A stretch of 64,000 nt of DNA from NCBI GenBank assembly GCA_027924645.1, contig BSBN01001752.1, forward strand, positions 10,558,001 to 10,622,000, given 5' to 3'. Source of the DNA: Cunninghamia lanceolata (taxonomy: Eukaryota > Streptophyta > Pinopsida > Cupressales > Cupressaceae). How positions within the stretch are numbered: position 1 is the stretch's first letter; every line of letters starts with the position of its first letter. Both the position numbers and the translations under genes were made by a program. This document shows positions 24,007 to 35,856 of this stretch, piece after piece. Under the pieces are notes generated by a model. The model was not told the DNA's origin. It searched no databases and saw nothing but the letters and a program-made list of their open reading frames with translations.

Positions 24007-25142
24007 TGTTGGAATTAGGGCTGACAACTAAGAGGGGGGGTGTGTCAGTTGTCTTAAAACTTTTAAAGCTTGTTGCAGTTAATTCTTTTTTACCACTTCT
24101 TAACAGATTAATGACATAATCATGAAAAGCAAGAATTAACAATACATGAGCAGAAACATAAATAACACACTTGACACCAAGATTTTGATGTGGAAACCCA
24201 ATTAAGGGAAAAACCATGGTGGGGGTTAATCCACAAAGATTATACTCTATTATAAGTATTACAAAAGGGGAAGGTACATGCCTTTGGGTTCACTGCCCAG
24301 AGCTCATTGCTCAAGAGAGGCTCACTACCTACAAGAATGATTACAAAATGATTATAGATTATTTGAATTGATAAGTAGCAGATCTGCCAATGCAAGGATA
24401 CAATTCTGGTTAAGCACAGAATACTAATTTTACACACTTCATCTTTATTCTACCCTATTTACTTCTCTGTCATATTCTAGACCTCAAATCTCTTCTCTTT
24501 TGCACTTCTATCTGCCTTTTTCACACTTACTCCATATTTGCATCACTATCACACACCACAATACTCGAATCTATCAGCTATATATATCTGCATCAATAAT
24601 TCAATCTCCTTTTTGTCGGCCTTGTGAAGAACTTAACACACAATACAAATACTCTATTTAGTCAGCTAAATCCATACAAAAATAAAGATGCATACCAGAA
24701 ATAGCACTTGCATGTCATAATACATGTCGGCCACTAACATTATATCCCATACACAACTCACCAAAACACTTCTATTGGATCCGCACAGGGATCAAACATA
24801 AGTTAGCCTATTCTTCACTGAGCTATTCTGTCATATTAGGACCCAGTACTCAGATGCTTATAACTTTTAATCCTTTGTCAGTGAAGGCTAAAATCTTGGA
24901 TTTGGATTGTCCTGACATCCCTCTACACTCCCTTAGATCTGCAACACACAATGTTTAACTGGAGAGATCCGCTAGTCAAAATACTAAACTCTACCATATG
25001 CTCTATTTCTGGCTCCTCAGACTTGGATAAATTCTCATTCTAACTTTTGGTAAGAACAAATTATGTTAAGTGGATGAGTGGAATAGTCTTAGTTTCCATC
25101 AATGACAACACCTATCATGCGTAGCAGTGTCTCTTGCCAACA
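24007..25142 (-). repeat. 3' LTR of element J (E/J family)
   Basis: It starts TGTTGG and ends TTGCCAACA on the plus strand. It shares with the E LTRs the AGAGGGGGGG block near the start, the ACCCA(A/G)TTAAGGGAAAAACCAT block, the AGGCTCACT words and the closing GTGTCTCTTGCCAACA. A purine tract on the minus strand (plus ATCTCCCCCTTTGGC, from 25143) adjoins it, so J runs on the minus strand and this is its 3' LTR. Compared with E, about ten extra bases precede the G-run. Confidence 0.75.
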
Positions 25143-25386
25143 ATCTCCCCCTTTGGCATTGATGGAAACACAGTGAAAAATGACTAAGTGTCAGAGCTAC
25201 TCCCCCTTACTCTGTACTTGTGCTCTCCACTATTTCCAAAGCTCCCCTTTTTCTAGATTTCCCATTTTTCACTACTTTTCACTCCCCCTTTGACATCAAT
25301 GGCAAAGGATGGAATTCGCAAACCAAAATTCACCCAAAAATTCGTATACAATGCCGCATATGTACAACCATTCCTTAAGTTATTAT

Positions 25387-26870
25387 TTACATATACTTAA
25401 GTATATCTCCAAAAATATTCTTCAGTAGGGCCAACTCCGTATCCCAACTCTTCTTCATACTATTCAAAGTTAAAATGTGGCCATTGAACAAAAATGCTTG
25501 TGCTTCAGCCTTCTAGAGGTCAATGGGTTCGCCTGTTTGTGCAGCAGTTTGGGCTTCTATCACAGCGTTGAATATTGCTTCTATCTTAGGGGAAATCAGT
25601 CACCGGAGCTCACCCATTCTTGCTTCAATGTTCTCCTTTTCTCTTGTCAACTTCTGTATTTCTTCCAACAAATTGATTGCTTGGCACTCCTTACTTGCCA
25701 CTGATACTGTCAACAAATCAAAAGCTTGGGATATACTTGACAATTTCTGTTTGGAGTCCTTTACTTTATCTTCTATATCCTCTATGACTTTAGGAGTAGA
25801 TAAACAAAACTTATATATACTACCTCCTTCTGAAAGAGTATTTTGAGTACTCTTTATACTATTATCTAGCACTAATCTGTCTATCCCAATCATGCCTTTA
25901 AGTGCATCAAATATTTTGCTATTAAATTCATTCTGAACTTTAACTTCTGTAGATTTTTCAAAGGACTTAAAATGAGTACTTATAGAATTTACAAGGCTTT
26001 TCAAATTTTCAGAGGGAGAATCAGATGGATTCTTCTAGAATGTTGGCATTATTTTCTCCAATATACCGAATGCAAGGCCTAGCAGTTCATTGTCCTCTAT
26101 GTGATATTTCAATACCTTTTCTCTTGCCAAGTGGCTTGTGTGAAAGATGCTATCTTCATCAATTGGACCAGAGAGAAAGTATCCAGGTGGAGTGGTCCTT
26201 GAATCAGTTCAGGTTCATTAAACTCTAGCATCTCTTTACTTAGAAAACTCTTCACTGCATCTGTAGTGTCTCTTGCCACAATTTCTGGACCACTTTCCTT
26301 TTCTTGAGTTTTCCTAGTGTCAGTATTAGGACTATTTTGTTTGGGTGCATCAACATTTGCACCATCTTCTTCTATTTTATCTTCCTCACCCTTGACTTCT
26401 TCTTTCTTTTATTGTGGATTAACTTCAGTGGGAATTTATGTTTCCATGTTTACTTCTATGTTAACTTTATCTATTTGATCTTGAGTATCCCTTTTGTCTT
26501 CAACCTCTTCTGATTTCTGATCCTCTTTCTTCTCTAAGTCACCTTGAGTAGGACTTAGTGTCTCTTCATTGGTTTGCTCTGGAGGATTTAGAGTATCATT
26601 TTGGTCATCATTTACCTCTCCAATCTTACCTTTTGAAGTCTCTTGTTCCGGAACTGAAGGATTGTCTTCCTCAACTTGTTTTTCTGAAACAATATAATAT
26701 TTATCTTTATCTAGGGCCTTCTTCAAAATTTCCTCTGTTTCCTTTACAACTTCCTTAGTTTCACCAAGCATTAGCTTGTTCATTTAGATCCTGCTTCTAA
26801 ATTTCTCCTTAACTTCCTTGAGGATTTTATCTGCTTCCCTTCTGGTTATTACTGGACATAGGGTGGAGAG
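25387..26870 (-). pseudogene. ORF-Y, J copy: C-terminal half, cut by copia D
   Basis: This has homology to ORF-Y of element E along its length. Landmarks are MNKLMLGETKEVVKETEEIL near 26780 (E: MNQLMLRETDKIAKETEEIL), an acidic linker (26700-26440), MKSLVNSISTHFKSFEKS near 26000, GSIYKFCLSTPKVIEDIEDK near 25820, and an end in ILKYM followed by TAA at 25387. At least one frameshift separates the linker from the helical C-terminal part. The N-terminal half is missing because the copia LTR begins at 26871. Function unknown; see the E copy. Confidence 0.7.
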
Positions 26871-27360
26871 TGTTAGGATTAGCTGACAGAAGATATCAAA
26901 TAAATGCAAATAAAGAATAAACAGGGGAATGAAAATACACAGAAATAATAACAACGAGAGACAAGTTTTAATGCGGTTTACCCAAACATGGGCTACATCC
27001 ACCAATAGAGAGTCCAATATTATTATCCAGTAAATCAAACTGATTACAACTAGCAATCCTTGCAACTCAATACCGCTGCAAAATGCTACAATACATCAAC
27101 AGAAACCCTAACCCTTAGCCATTTTTATCATGACTTTTTTCGGTTACAAAATAGGGTTTTTTTATGTCGGCCAATGAAAAATAACTCCCAACACCTTAAT
27201 AAAATAATAATAAAAAATAAATCTCGGCCCTGCAAGGGGCGCTGCCCCCAAACCCCTGAAAGGGGCGTTGCCCCTTGACCCCGTAGGAATTTAGGGGGAA
27301 ACCGCGCCAATAAAAGTGGGGTAAATTTAACCTCCAAGTCTAATTAGGCTCCATATAACA
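26871..27360 (-). repeat. 3' LTR of copia element D (490 bp)
   Basis: On the plus strand it starts TGTTAGGATT and ends CATATAACA. It is followed at once by a pyrimidine-rich stretch (ACAATCTCCCACTTGG), the complement of the D polypurine tract. Two GC-rich hairpins of GGGGCGNTGCCCC type lie at 27235-27283. D is inserted in ORF-Y of J at this edge. Confidence 0.8.
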
Positions 27361-28484
27361 ACAATCTCCCACTTGGAGACTAATCAGACTCCACACCATA
27401 TCATCTCCCACTTGGAGATTGATCATAACACTGCTAACCCTGTAGCTCCCACTGGAAATAAGTACCCTGGACTTTAATATTCTGATTTTGTTTTCAGTCT
27501 TGAAGACCAACCAAAGCTAAAGAGGAGCTCAGCTTCTCCCTTGTCATTGCCTTTGTAAACATATCCACTGGATTTGCATCTGTATGTATCTTTTCTAGCC
27601 TTAATTGTCCATCATCCAACACCGACCGAATGAAGTGATACCTTAACTGTATGTATTTGGTCTTTGAATGGAAGACAGAATTCTTTGCAAGATGTATGAC
27701 ACTCTGACTATCCATTAAAAAAATAACTGTTAGCCTGTTGTTTGCCTAATTCTTCCATGAAAGATTACAGCCATATCATCTCCTTGCTTGCTTCTGCTGT
27801 AGCTACATACTCTGCCTCCATGGTGGATAAAGCAACCACCTTTTGCAACCATGAGATCCAACTCACTGTTGTCCCACCTACAGTAAAGACATAACCTGTA
27901 GTACTCTGCCTAGTATCAATATCTCCTGCCAAATCTAAGTCGAAATAACCTGATAAATCAGTATTAGAGCCCCTAAAACATAAGTGTTTATTGGATGTAC
28001 CTCTCAAATATCTAAGAATCCATTTTACTGCATTCCAATGCTCCAATCTAGGATGACTCATATACCTTCTTATGACTCCTACAGCATGTACAATATCCGG
28101 TCTCATGCATACCATCGCGTACATTAAACTTCCTATAGCTGAAGCATATGGTACCTTGGAAATTTTTTCTTCCTCCTCTACTGTCTTAGGACACATCTCC
28201 TTAGTCAATTTCAAATGACTAAGCAAAAGTGTACTGACATCTTTTGCATTCTCCATATGGAATCTCTACAACACCTTTTCAACATAATCAGCCTGAGATA
28301 GAGTCAATTTTTTGTTCTTCTTATCTCTACAAATTTCCATACCAAGGATTTGTTTTGTTGCCCCCAAATCCTTCATAGCAAATGACTGTACTAACTGTTG
28401 TTTTAACTCTCTTATGTGATCCATGTTAGACCCCGCTACAAGCATGTCATCAACATATAAACATAAAATAATGTAGCTATGATT
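27361..28484 (-). pseudogene. Copia D: C-terminal RT and RNase H
   Basis: Minus-strand coding resumes at 28484 with SYIILCLYVDDM; the catalytic YVDD lies at 28447-28458. It continues through FAMKDLGATKQILGMEI to the copia RNase H (STTGYVFTVGGTTVSWISW, STMEAEYVA, MDSQSVIHLAKN, KYIQLRYHFIR). The first RNase H acidic motif reads GYFDLDLAGD. The protein ends near 27440, followed by the purine tract and LTR. The upstream half of RT is at 35857-36330, separated by element E. A few in-frame stops are present, such as after KEMIWL. Confidence 0.9.
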
Positions 28485-29556
28485 TGTTGATAACTGAGAG
28501 GGGGGGTGAATCAGTTATCTTAATTTATTCAACTTTTTGTTCTTCTATAATAATTAGTGCAGCATCAAAACAAACAAGCATGAAAGTAGAAACAAAGTCA
28601 ATACACATAACACAATGATTTTGACGTGGAAAACCCAGTTAAGGGAAAAACCATGACGTGATTAACTCAAGAATGTATTCTCTATTAGAAGAATAGAAGT
28701 ACAAAATGGCACCTACCAATTTAGGGCTCACTTACTGCTCACAAGAGGCTCACTGCCTACAAGAGAGAAAGATAACACAATGTTTGAACTAATGAGAAGC
28801 ATCCACACATGCTAAGATTTAGTTCCGGTTGAGCTCAATAAACTGATTTGCTACACTTCATTCTAACTTTCTTTTGGTTCAGTTGTCCTGTCACATTCCG
28901 GACCTGTCTTCCTACCTTCCCACTACTCTTCTACTTTTATTTGCACAATTACACATTCACACAACACACCTTCATATCTGAATTCATCTAGTATATATAT
29001 CCGTACAAGTAATATTACCACCTTTCTAGTCGGCATCCAAAATAGTCAGTATTTTCCCAAGCTTTGATCTATCAGCTGGATCCTTTCTTACCAAGTGATG
29101 CGGATCTAGGAGATACTTGAAAAAGTCATTAGTCATGTCGGCCAATCATGAATGATACCTCAAGAAACTTAGTCATCATCAATATCTCTTCCAGATTTGG
29201 GTCTGACACTCTATCGGTATAGTTCTTCCTCTGTCTACTCTGCCAAACAGGAACCCAACACTCAAGTGCTCATATCTTTTCACCCTTCCATCACCAGAGA
29301 CTAAATACTTGGAATCTATTAGTCAAGGTACTCATCTTGACTTCCCCAAATCCACACTTTATTGAGATACTTCCTCTAAGAGATTTGGACCTGACTGTTG
29401 GACCTTGCTAACTGCTCTATTCTTGCTTACCGGATCATAACACTTCTTCAATCTGACTTCCAGTAGAGACTCATCATGTCTTGCGGATGTGTGGGATAAC
29501 CTTTGTTTCCATCAATGACAACATACATGAATCCATATAGTGTCTCTTGCCAACAA
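28485..29556 (-). repeat. 3' LTR of element E
   Basis: It starts TGTTGATAAC and ends TTGCCAACA (1072 bp). It aligns along its whole length with 34778-35856, with scattered, mostly transition-type differences. Confidence 0.9.
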
Positions 29557-29572
29557 TCTCCCCCTTTGGCAT
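29557..29572 (-). other. Polypurine tract of element E
   Basis: The minus strand reads CCAAAGGGGGAGAT directly against the LTR, the usual plus-strand primer position. The same tract adjoins the J LTR at 25143. Confidence 0.7.
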
Positions 29573-29796
29573 TGATGGCAACACTTAGTGAAAAATGACT
29601 AAGTGTCACAATATACTCCCCCTTGGTTGATGCTCTATTTTTATATACATTTTCTGGAGCTCCCCCTTAGCTAGATTCCTCATTTTTTACTGCTCCTCAA
29701 TCCCCTTTTGACATCAATGGCAAAGGGTAGGGTCCGCACACCAAAATTCTCAAAAAGTCAACTATACTTAGCCGCATAAATATATATATAGCATAC

Positions 29797-32700
29797 TTAC
29801 ATATACTGAAGTATGTCTGCAAAAGTTGTCTTCAATTGGACGAATTTTGTTGCCCAACTTTGCTTCATCCTGTCCAAAATTGAGATGTGACCACTCAATA
29901 GGAATGCAAATGTGTCTGCCCTTTTTGGATCTATTGGATCACTGGTCCAGGCTATGACTAGAGCTTCTTTTATGGCCTCATGCATGGCCTCTAACTTAGG
30001 GATAATTATCCCTCTAAGTTCACCCAATCTGCTTATTCTATTTTTCTTTTCCTTCGCAAGCTTCTTGATTTCATTCAAGACTGCAATAGTCTAACATTCT
30101 TGATTTATTATGGAAGAGGAGAGAGGATCAAAATTCTTAGAGAGTGTTGTCAGTTTGTCCTCCTATTCTTTCACTTTCTTCTCAATATCCAATGTTACTT
30201 TGGACCATGATAAACAAAATTTGTACATTTCCCCACCATCTTTAAGAGCATTTTCTAAGCTCTTTATCCCAATATTTATATTCCTCCTATCATTAGTTAT
30301 TAACCCTTGTACCTCTAATAATATTTTTGCCAAAAATTCCTTTTGAACCTTATCCTCTGCTGACTTCTCTAGGGAATCAAAATGTGTGCTAACACTATTG
30401 ACTAGAGATTTGAGATTACCGGATGAGGAGGTTGAGGGATCCTTTTGAAAAGATGGCATGATCTTTTCTAATACTCCAAATGCAACTTCTATTAGCTCAC
30501 AGTCTTCCATGTGAGACTTCAGGAGTTTTTCTTTAGCCTTTACATTAGCAAATGAAGCTATCTTCATTGTTTGTACCGGAGAAAGAGAATCAAAATTAAA
30601 TGGCCCTTGTAGAAGTTCTGGTTCATCAATCTCCATTGTCTCTTTGTTTAAGAATTCTTTGACAGTTTCTACAGTGTCTCTTGCCGAAGATAGATTCTTC
30701 TTCTCTTCTGCAGTCTTAGAGCTATCTCTTGGAGCTTTCTCTCCTTCTACACTCTTACCACTAATAGCTGTGGTCTTCTCTGCTAAAGTCTTCTTTCCTT
30801 CTATAACCTTAGTACTGTCATCTTCTTTTTCCTTCACTCCTTTTTCTTTATCCTCTATTCTTTCTTCTCCTTTGGATCCAGAGTCAGTAGGGGAAACCGA
30901 AGGAGTGATGTTTGTTTGTTCACGGGCCACCTCTTCCAGAGCAGAGGATTCCAAGTCCTTATCTTTTTCTTCACCGGTGTCCATTACTTCTTCTGTCATT
31001 GCCTCAGTAGATTCTTTTTCAACACTTGTAGCTGAGGGATCAACACCCAAGTCCTCTATAATAGGAATGTTGAATCTTGAGTATGCATTCCAGAGGATCT
31101 CTTCTGTTTCTTTTGCTATTTTGTCAGTTTCTCTGAGCATAAGTTGATTCATTCCTGCTTTGCTCCAGAACTCATCCTTGCAATCTTTGAAGATCATATT
31201 CATTTGCTTTGAATCAATTGAAGGATAAAGCTGAATGGCTATCTATTCTCAGATCTCAAGATCTTTTGCCATAGCATTATTCTTTTTTATTTTTAACTCT
31301 TTCTCTAGGCTTTTGGGAATAAGAGATATAATTTCAATAAAAGCCTTATTGTAGATATTCAAATACTTGACTGTTGCTTCCTGCAAGATCTTTTGGTCAG
31401 CCTATTATAATGATCATAGAATTCAGCCATTGCTTGAAGGTTTCCATCCACAGTAACTGATTTGACGACATCATCTAATGATAGAGTGGGTTTTCAACAA
31501 ACTCTTCTACCATCTCTTCCTTGTCTTCACCAGTAGAGGGTGCACCAGATACTTTCTTCTTTTTCCTCATTTTCTTTACCTCCTCATCTAACTTAGTCCC
31601 TTCATCATCCTTCTGACTGATGTAAGACCTTGTGGCCTTTATCTTAGTTCTTTTCTTTGCTTTACTAGATGATTTTGCTTCTGGTTTTGATTTATTTGAG
31701 CTCTTATCAGTGGTAGGAGCAGAGCTCCTAGAAGATCTAGTCCGGGAGGAGGATTCTACTAGAACACTTTGCTTTTCTACCTCTTTCTTCTCTTTCTCAG
31801 TCCTTTCCTTCTTTTCCCTATTCGCATCAAGTGCCTCTTTTGAGATGCCAAGGCTTTTGGCAATGTTTTCTACTTCTTTTCTTACCTTTCTTTTCATCTC
31901 TGGTTGCCTTAGCTCAACATGGATCTTCACACTCAATTCTTCAAAGGTTCCAAACCTTTCTGCCTTGGGATCCTTTGGTTGACTCAACACGTGTTGAACA
32001 TGCAGCTCTACATTTTTCTCATCCACCTCATACCCAATTGGCATGATCCACACTAATCTTGGTTCCACTACCTCCATTAGGCACTGATCAGTCTCTACCA
32101 TAAAGCATACTGTGTCTTTGTATTTCTCAACTAGAGATTGGGGAATTCTCCCTCTAGCTTGCATCATGTTCTGGAAGTTTTTGAAGAAACCCCAGAGAGC
32201 TGTGTTTTGTGCTTTGTCATCACCAAGTCCATGCAAATAGTCCCTGATTTGTATGGCAACCAGTCTGTCATTCTACCATACCCATCCACTAGATCCAAGT
32301 AGCTCATTCATAAAGTAGAAAAATAAGCACAATATTAACCCACCATACTTAAATGAATTCTTTTTATCTTTATTTATTTTCTGTAGATTGTCCAAGAGTT
32401 GGTTTAGAAGGAGCTGACAAAGGTCATAATCTAAATTCTTTCTTAACATTTCATAAGCAATGTAGATAGCAGTTCCAGGTATTGAATTCTCCCTGATAGA
32501 ATGATATATCTTGTATCCGATGATCATGGAGGTAAACTTGATATCCAGATCAGTGATATCTTCTATTGTCATTGCTCTTTTGTCAAACCTAGATCCGGTA
32601 GTCTCACTTACAGTCTGATTCTTAACCAATTTGAGAATAGGTATCCCATCAGATGAGTGCAAACCGGTAACTTCCCTAATGGCATCTTTTGTGATCTTGA

Positions 32701-33280
32701 ATGGTTCATTCAACCACATGAAGTTGTCATGTATTCTGCTCAAGACATACTGGACCCATTCATCCTCAGCAAAGCAAGGGAAATGTATACACTGTGCAAA
32801 GTGCTTGTCCTAGAGGGCCTTGTATTGGGGTTGGAGCTCAAATGATACATCTATTAGTTGTTTGTGGTAGATATCCCTCAATTTGAATTCTCTGAATTCT
32901 TCAATGTTTGCGTGAATGTAAACCCTAATATCTTCTGTATGCAAGACACCATGCAGAACACTGGAAAATGCTCCTAGGGGATCTACTTCCAAGGATTTTT
33001 AGGGATGTTTCTTGAATTTGGGGCGAGGCCTATCAGTGATTTTCACAATATTCAGAGTAGTCATCTTTAATAAGATTTGCAGAGAGGTATTTAGGAACAA
33101 AAAATACCTTTTGCGCCTTTCAGTTTCATAGAGTGATCCGGATCGATTTCTGGATGAATCAATTTCTGCAAATGATCTTTGATGGGCTTGAAGAAATTTG
33201 TTGTAGAGCTCCTTTTTACTTCTTCTTAAATGCAGAATGAACAAATGTTTAATACGAAGAACCCTTATATTACTCTGCAA
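29797..33280 (-). pseudogene. ORF-Y, E copy: large protein of unknown function in place of pol
   Basis: I do not recognise a named family. It spans about 1,160 codons. The N-terminal 600 codons contain a globular part (RIHDNFMWLNEPFKITKD, REVTGLHSSDGIPILKL, DITDLDIKFTSMIIGYKIYH, KNSFKYGGLILCLFFYF, WGFFKNFQNMMQARGRIPQS). A Ser/Lys-rich basic linker follows (SSRTRSSRSSAP, SSSKAKKRTKIKATRS; about 31790-31620), then an acidic Glu/Ser/Thr-rich linker (31120-30650). The C-terminal part is helical, ending in VQLKTTFADILQYM. From 33280 to 31475 one frame is kept, and from 31203 to 29797 another, so one shift lies between. The layout (globular, charged linker, helical tail) parallels ORF-X, but homology between the two is unproven. 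The start codon is uncertain. Confidence 0.7.
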
Positions 33281-33499
33281 ACCCTAATACCAAGTTGCAA
33301 TAAATGCTCAACCTAATCATTCTGGTTTGCCTTATTTAGATGATTTGAAGAATTGGATCAATCTTGATCTAAACATCTTGCGGATCTTCCATATCTTAAA
33401 CATAGTTTATTTAGATGTTTCTCTTATGAACCCTTTAATCTGCAACTCTCCTTGTGCCAGTTCCGGCACCAATTGACTGGCTGGGGGAAAAAGGTTTTC

Positions 33500-34760
33500 T
33501 TGTGTCTCCGCCTGAGCTAGGGCTCACTTTTTAATTTCTGAAAGGAATATCAGCACCAGATTCTGGTGCGGATCCATCCCCTACATTCTCTATACTTTTC
33601 TTCACCCAAATCTTGTTCATTTCATTTTGAACTTCATCCACATTCACTTTTCATTTTCCCTTATCTTGATTCTGATTATGATGTACCGGACCTCTTTTGT
33701 CCTGATTCTTACTTCTACAGAATTTTGCAATATGACTAGATCTATTGCAAATTTGGAAAACAACATTTCTTTGTATATTTGATTGATATCCTCTTGATCT
33801 GCATTGATTAGCCATATGACCCATTCTATTGCATGCAAAGCATCTACCATTGAATGAATTGTTCATTTGCATATTTCTGCATTCATGAGATTTGTGACCA
33901 TACCTTTTGTAGTTGAAACACTGTCCGGAGAAGGATGTATTAGTCTGATTCATTCTCTTTCTACACTGATTAGCTTTATGACCAAAGTTATTGCAGTTGT
34001 GGCAGTATCCATTGAAGGATGGATATCTTTGAGCATTAGGCTACCTTACCGAAGGTCTTTTAGGCCTGTTCCTTGGAATTTATGATCCAAAATTCTTCTG
34101 ACCGGATCTAGAGATTTCACCTTTTTCATATCCTAGGCCACACTTGTCATCTACCCTCTTTTGGCTTTCAAGAAGAACTTCAAGTTGAGCAGAGCCTATC
34201 TTGAATTTCTCTTTGTATTCATTTGATGTTTAAAGATCCCTTTTAAGAGAGACAATTTGATCCTCAAGTTTTTCTTCATTATCTTTAGCATCTTCAAGAT
34301 CAGATTCAAGATGTCTGATTATTCTATCCATCTTGTGGCAGTCTTCTAATTTTTCCTTGAGAGATTGTCTTAGATCATCTTCAAATTTTCTTCTCTCTTC
34401 AATTTCTTGGGTAAACTTCATAACTCTTGATTCCATTTCATGTCTTACCATGATGATTTCTTTTGATAACTTTTCACATAACTTAGTTTTCTCTTTCAGA
34501 TCTCCATTTGTATCATTGGCTTCACCTTGACTTGCCAATTGCTAAAGTAGCTCCTTTCTCTTTTTCATAGAGAGACTCAGTTTCTCTTTTAGTTCTTTTA
34601 TGAAATCATCAGCCTGTTTGAGTCTTTCCTTCAATTCATTGACTTCAGAATTTGACTGCTCAAGATCATCAAGGGCAGACTTAAGTTGCTCCCTCATACC
34701 ATACACATCCATTTGAATTCCCAGATCTTCCTCAAGTTGTTAGGCTCTGTTGGGAGGAAC
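33500..34760 (-). pseudogene. Element E gag: coiled coil followed by four zinc knuckles
   Basis: Read from the primer site, a long Glu/Lys/Leu-rich coiled coil comes first (about 34740-34230; VNELKERLKQADDFIKELKE, LEDQIVSLKRDL). Four CCHC-type knuckles then lie at about 34005-33717. They are CHNCNNFGHKANQC (intact), CFNYKRYGHKSHEC (second Cys now Tyr), CFACNRMGHMANQC (intact), and one missing its first Cys (ICNRSSHIAKFC). The coiled-coil and knuckle parts share one frame, broken by a few stops. No usual copia capsid domain is seen before the coiled coil, so the gag is either atypical or N-terminally truncated. The knuckles imply binding of element RNA. Confidence 0.75.
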
Positions 34761-34775
34761 TTGGCTCTGATACCA
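34761..34775 (-). other. Primer-binding site of element E (initiator Met tRNA type)
   Basis: The minus strand reads TGGTATCAGAGCCAA two bases after the LTR end, the standard plant initiator-Met tRNA primer sequence. Confidence 0.85.
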
Positions 34776-34777
34776 AT

Positions 34778-35856
34778 TGTTGATAAATGAGAGGGGGGTG
34801 AATTAGTTATCTTAATTTATTCAACTTTTTGTTCTACTTTACTAATTAGTGTAGCATCAAAGAAAACAAGCATGAAAGTAGAAACAAAATCAATACACAT
34901 AACATAATGATTTTGACATGGAAAACCCGGTTAAGGGAAAAACCACAAGGTGATTAACCCAAGAATGTATTCTCTGTTAGAAGAATAGAAGTACAAAATG
35001 GCACCTGCCAATTTAGGGTTCACTTCTCGAGCATACTGCTCACAAGAGGCTCACTGCCTACAAGAGAGAAAGATAACACAATGTTTGAATTGATGAGAAG
35101 CATCCACACATGCTAAGATTCAGTTCCGGTTGAGCTCAATAAACTGATCTGCTGCACTTCATTCTAACTTTCTTTTGGTTTAGCTATCCTGTCACATTCC
35201 AGACCTATCTTCCTACCTTCCCACTACTCTTCTACTTTTATTCGCACAATTACACATTCACACAACACACCTTCATATCTAAATTCATTTGGTATATATA
35301 TCCGTACAAGTAATCTTACCACCTTTCTAGTCGGCATCCGAAATAGTCAATATTTTCCCAAGCTTTGATCTATCGGCTGGATCCTTGCTTACTAAGTGAT
35401 GCGGATCTAGGAGATGCTTGAAAAAGTCATCAATCATGTCAACCAATCATGAATGATACCTCAAGAAACTTAGTCATCATCAATATCTCTTCTGGATTTG
35501 GGTTTGACACTCTGTCAGTATAGTTCTTCCTCTGTCTACTCTACCAAATAGGAACCCAACACTCAAGTGCTCATATCTTTTCACCCTTCCATCACCGGAG
35601 ACTAAATACTTGGAATCTATTAGTTAAGGTACTTATCTTGACTTCCCCAAATCTGCACTTTACAAAGATACTTCCTCTGAGAGATCTAGACCTAACTGTC
35701 GAACCTTGCTGACTATTATGTTCTTGCTTACCAGATCATAACACTTCTTCAATCTAACTTCTGGTAGAGACTCATCATGTCTTGTGGATGTGTGGGATAA
35801 CCTTTGTTGCCATCAATAACAACATACATGAATCCATATAGTGTCTCTTGCCAACA
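34778..35856 (-). repeat. 5' LTR of element E
   Basis: It starts TGTTGATAAA and ends TTGCCAACA (1079 bp) and is the partner of 28485-29556. The copia RT frame continues immediately after it at 35857. Confidence 0.9.

Larger units (their letters stand above)
28485..35856 (-). mobile_element. Element E: complete but pol-less LTR retrotransposon inserted in copia D
   Basis: Two LTRs (28485-29556 and 34778-35856) bound an internal region of 5.2 kb. The purine tract adjoins the left LTR and the primer site adjoins the right LTR, so the element is on the minus strand. Flanking pentamers are TGATT and TCATT, a target duplication with one mismatch; removing E rejoins the copia RT frame between RLDND and SYIILCLYVDD. 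Inside are a gag-like protein with zinc knuckles and ORF-Y. No protease, RT, RNase H or integrase is visible, so it must have been moved in trans, probably by a copia-type element given the initiator-Met-type primer site. That last point is inference. Confidence 0.85.
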
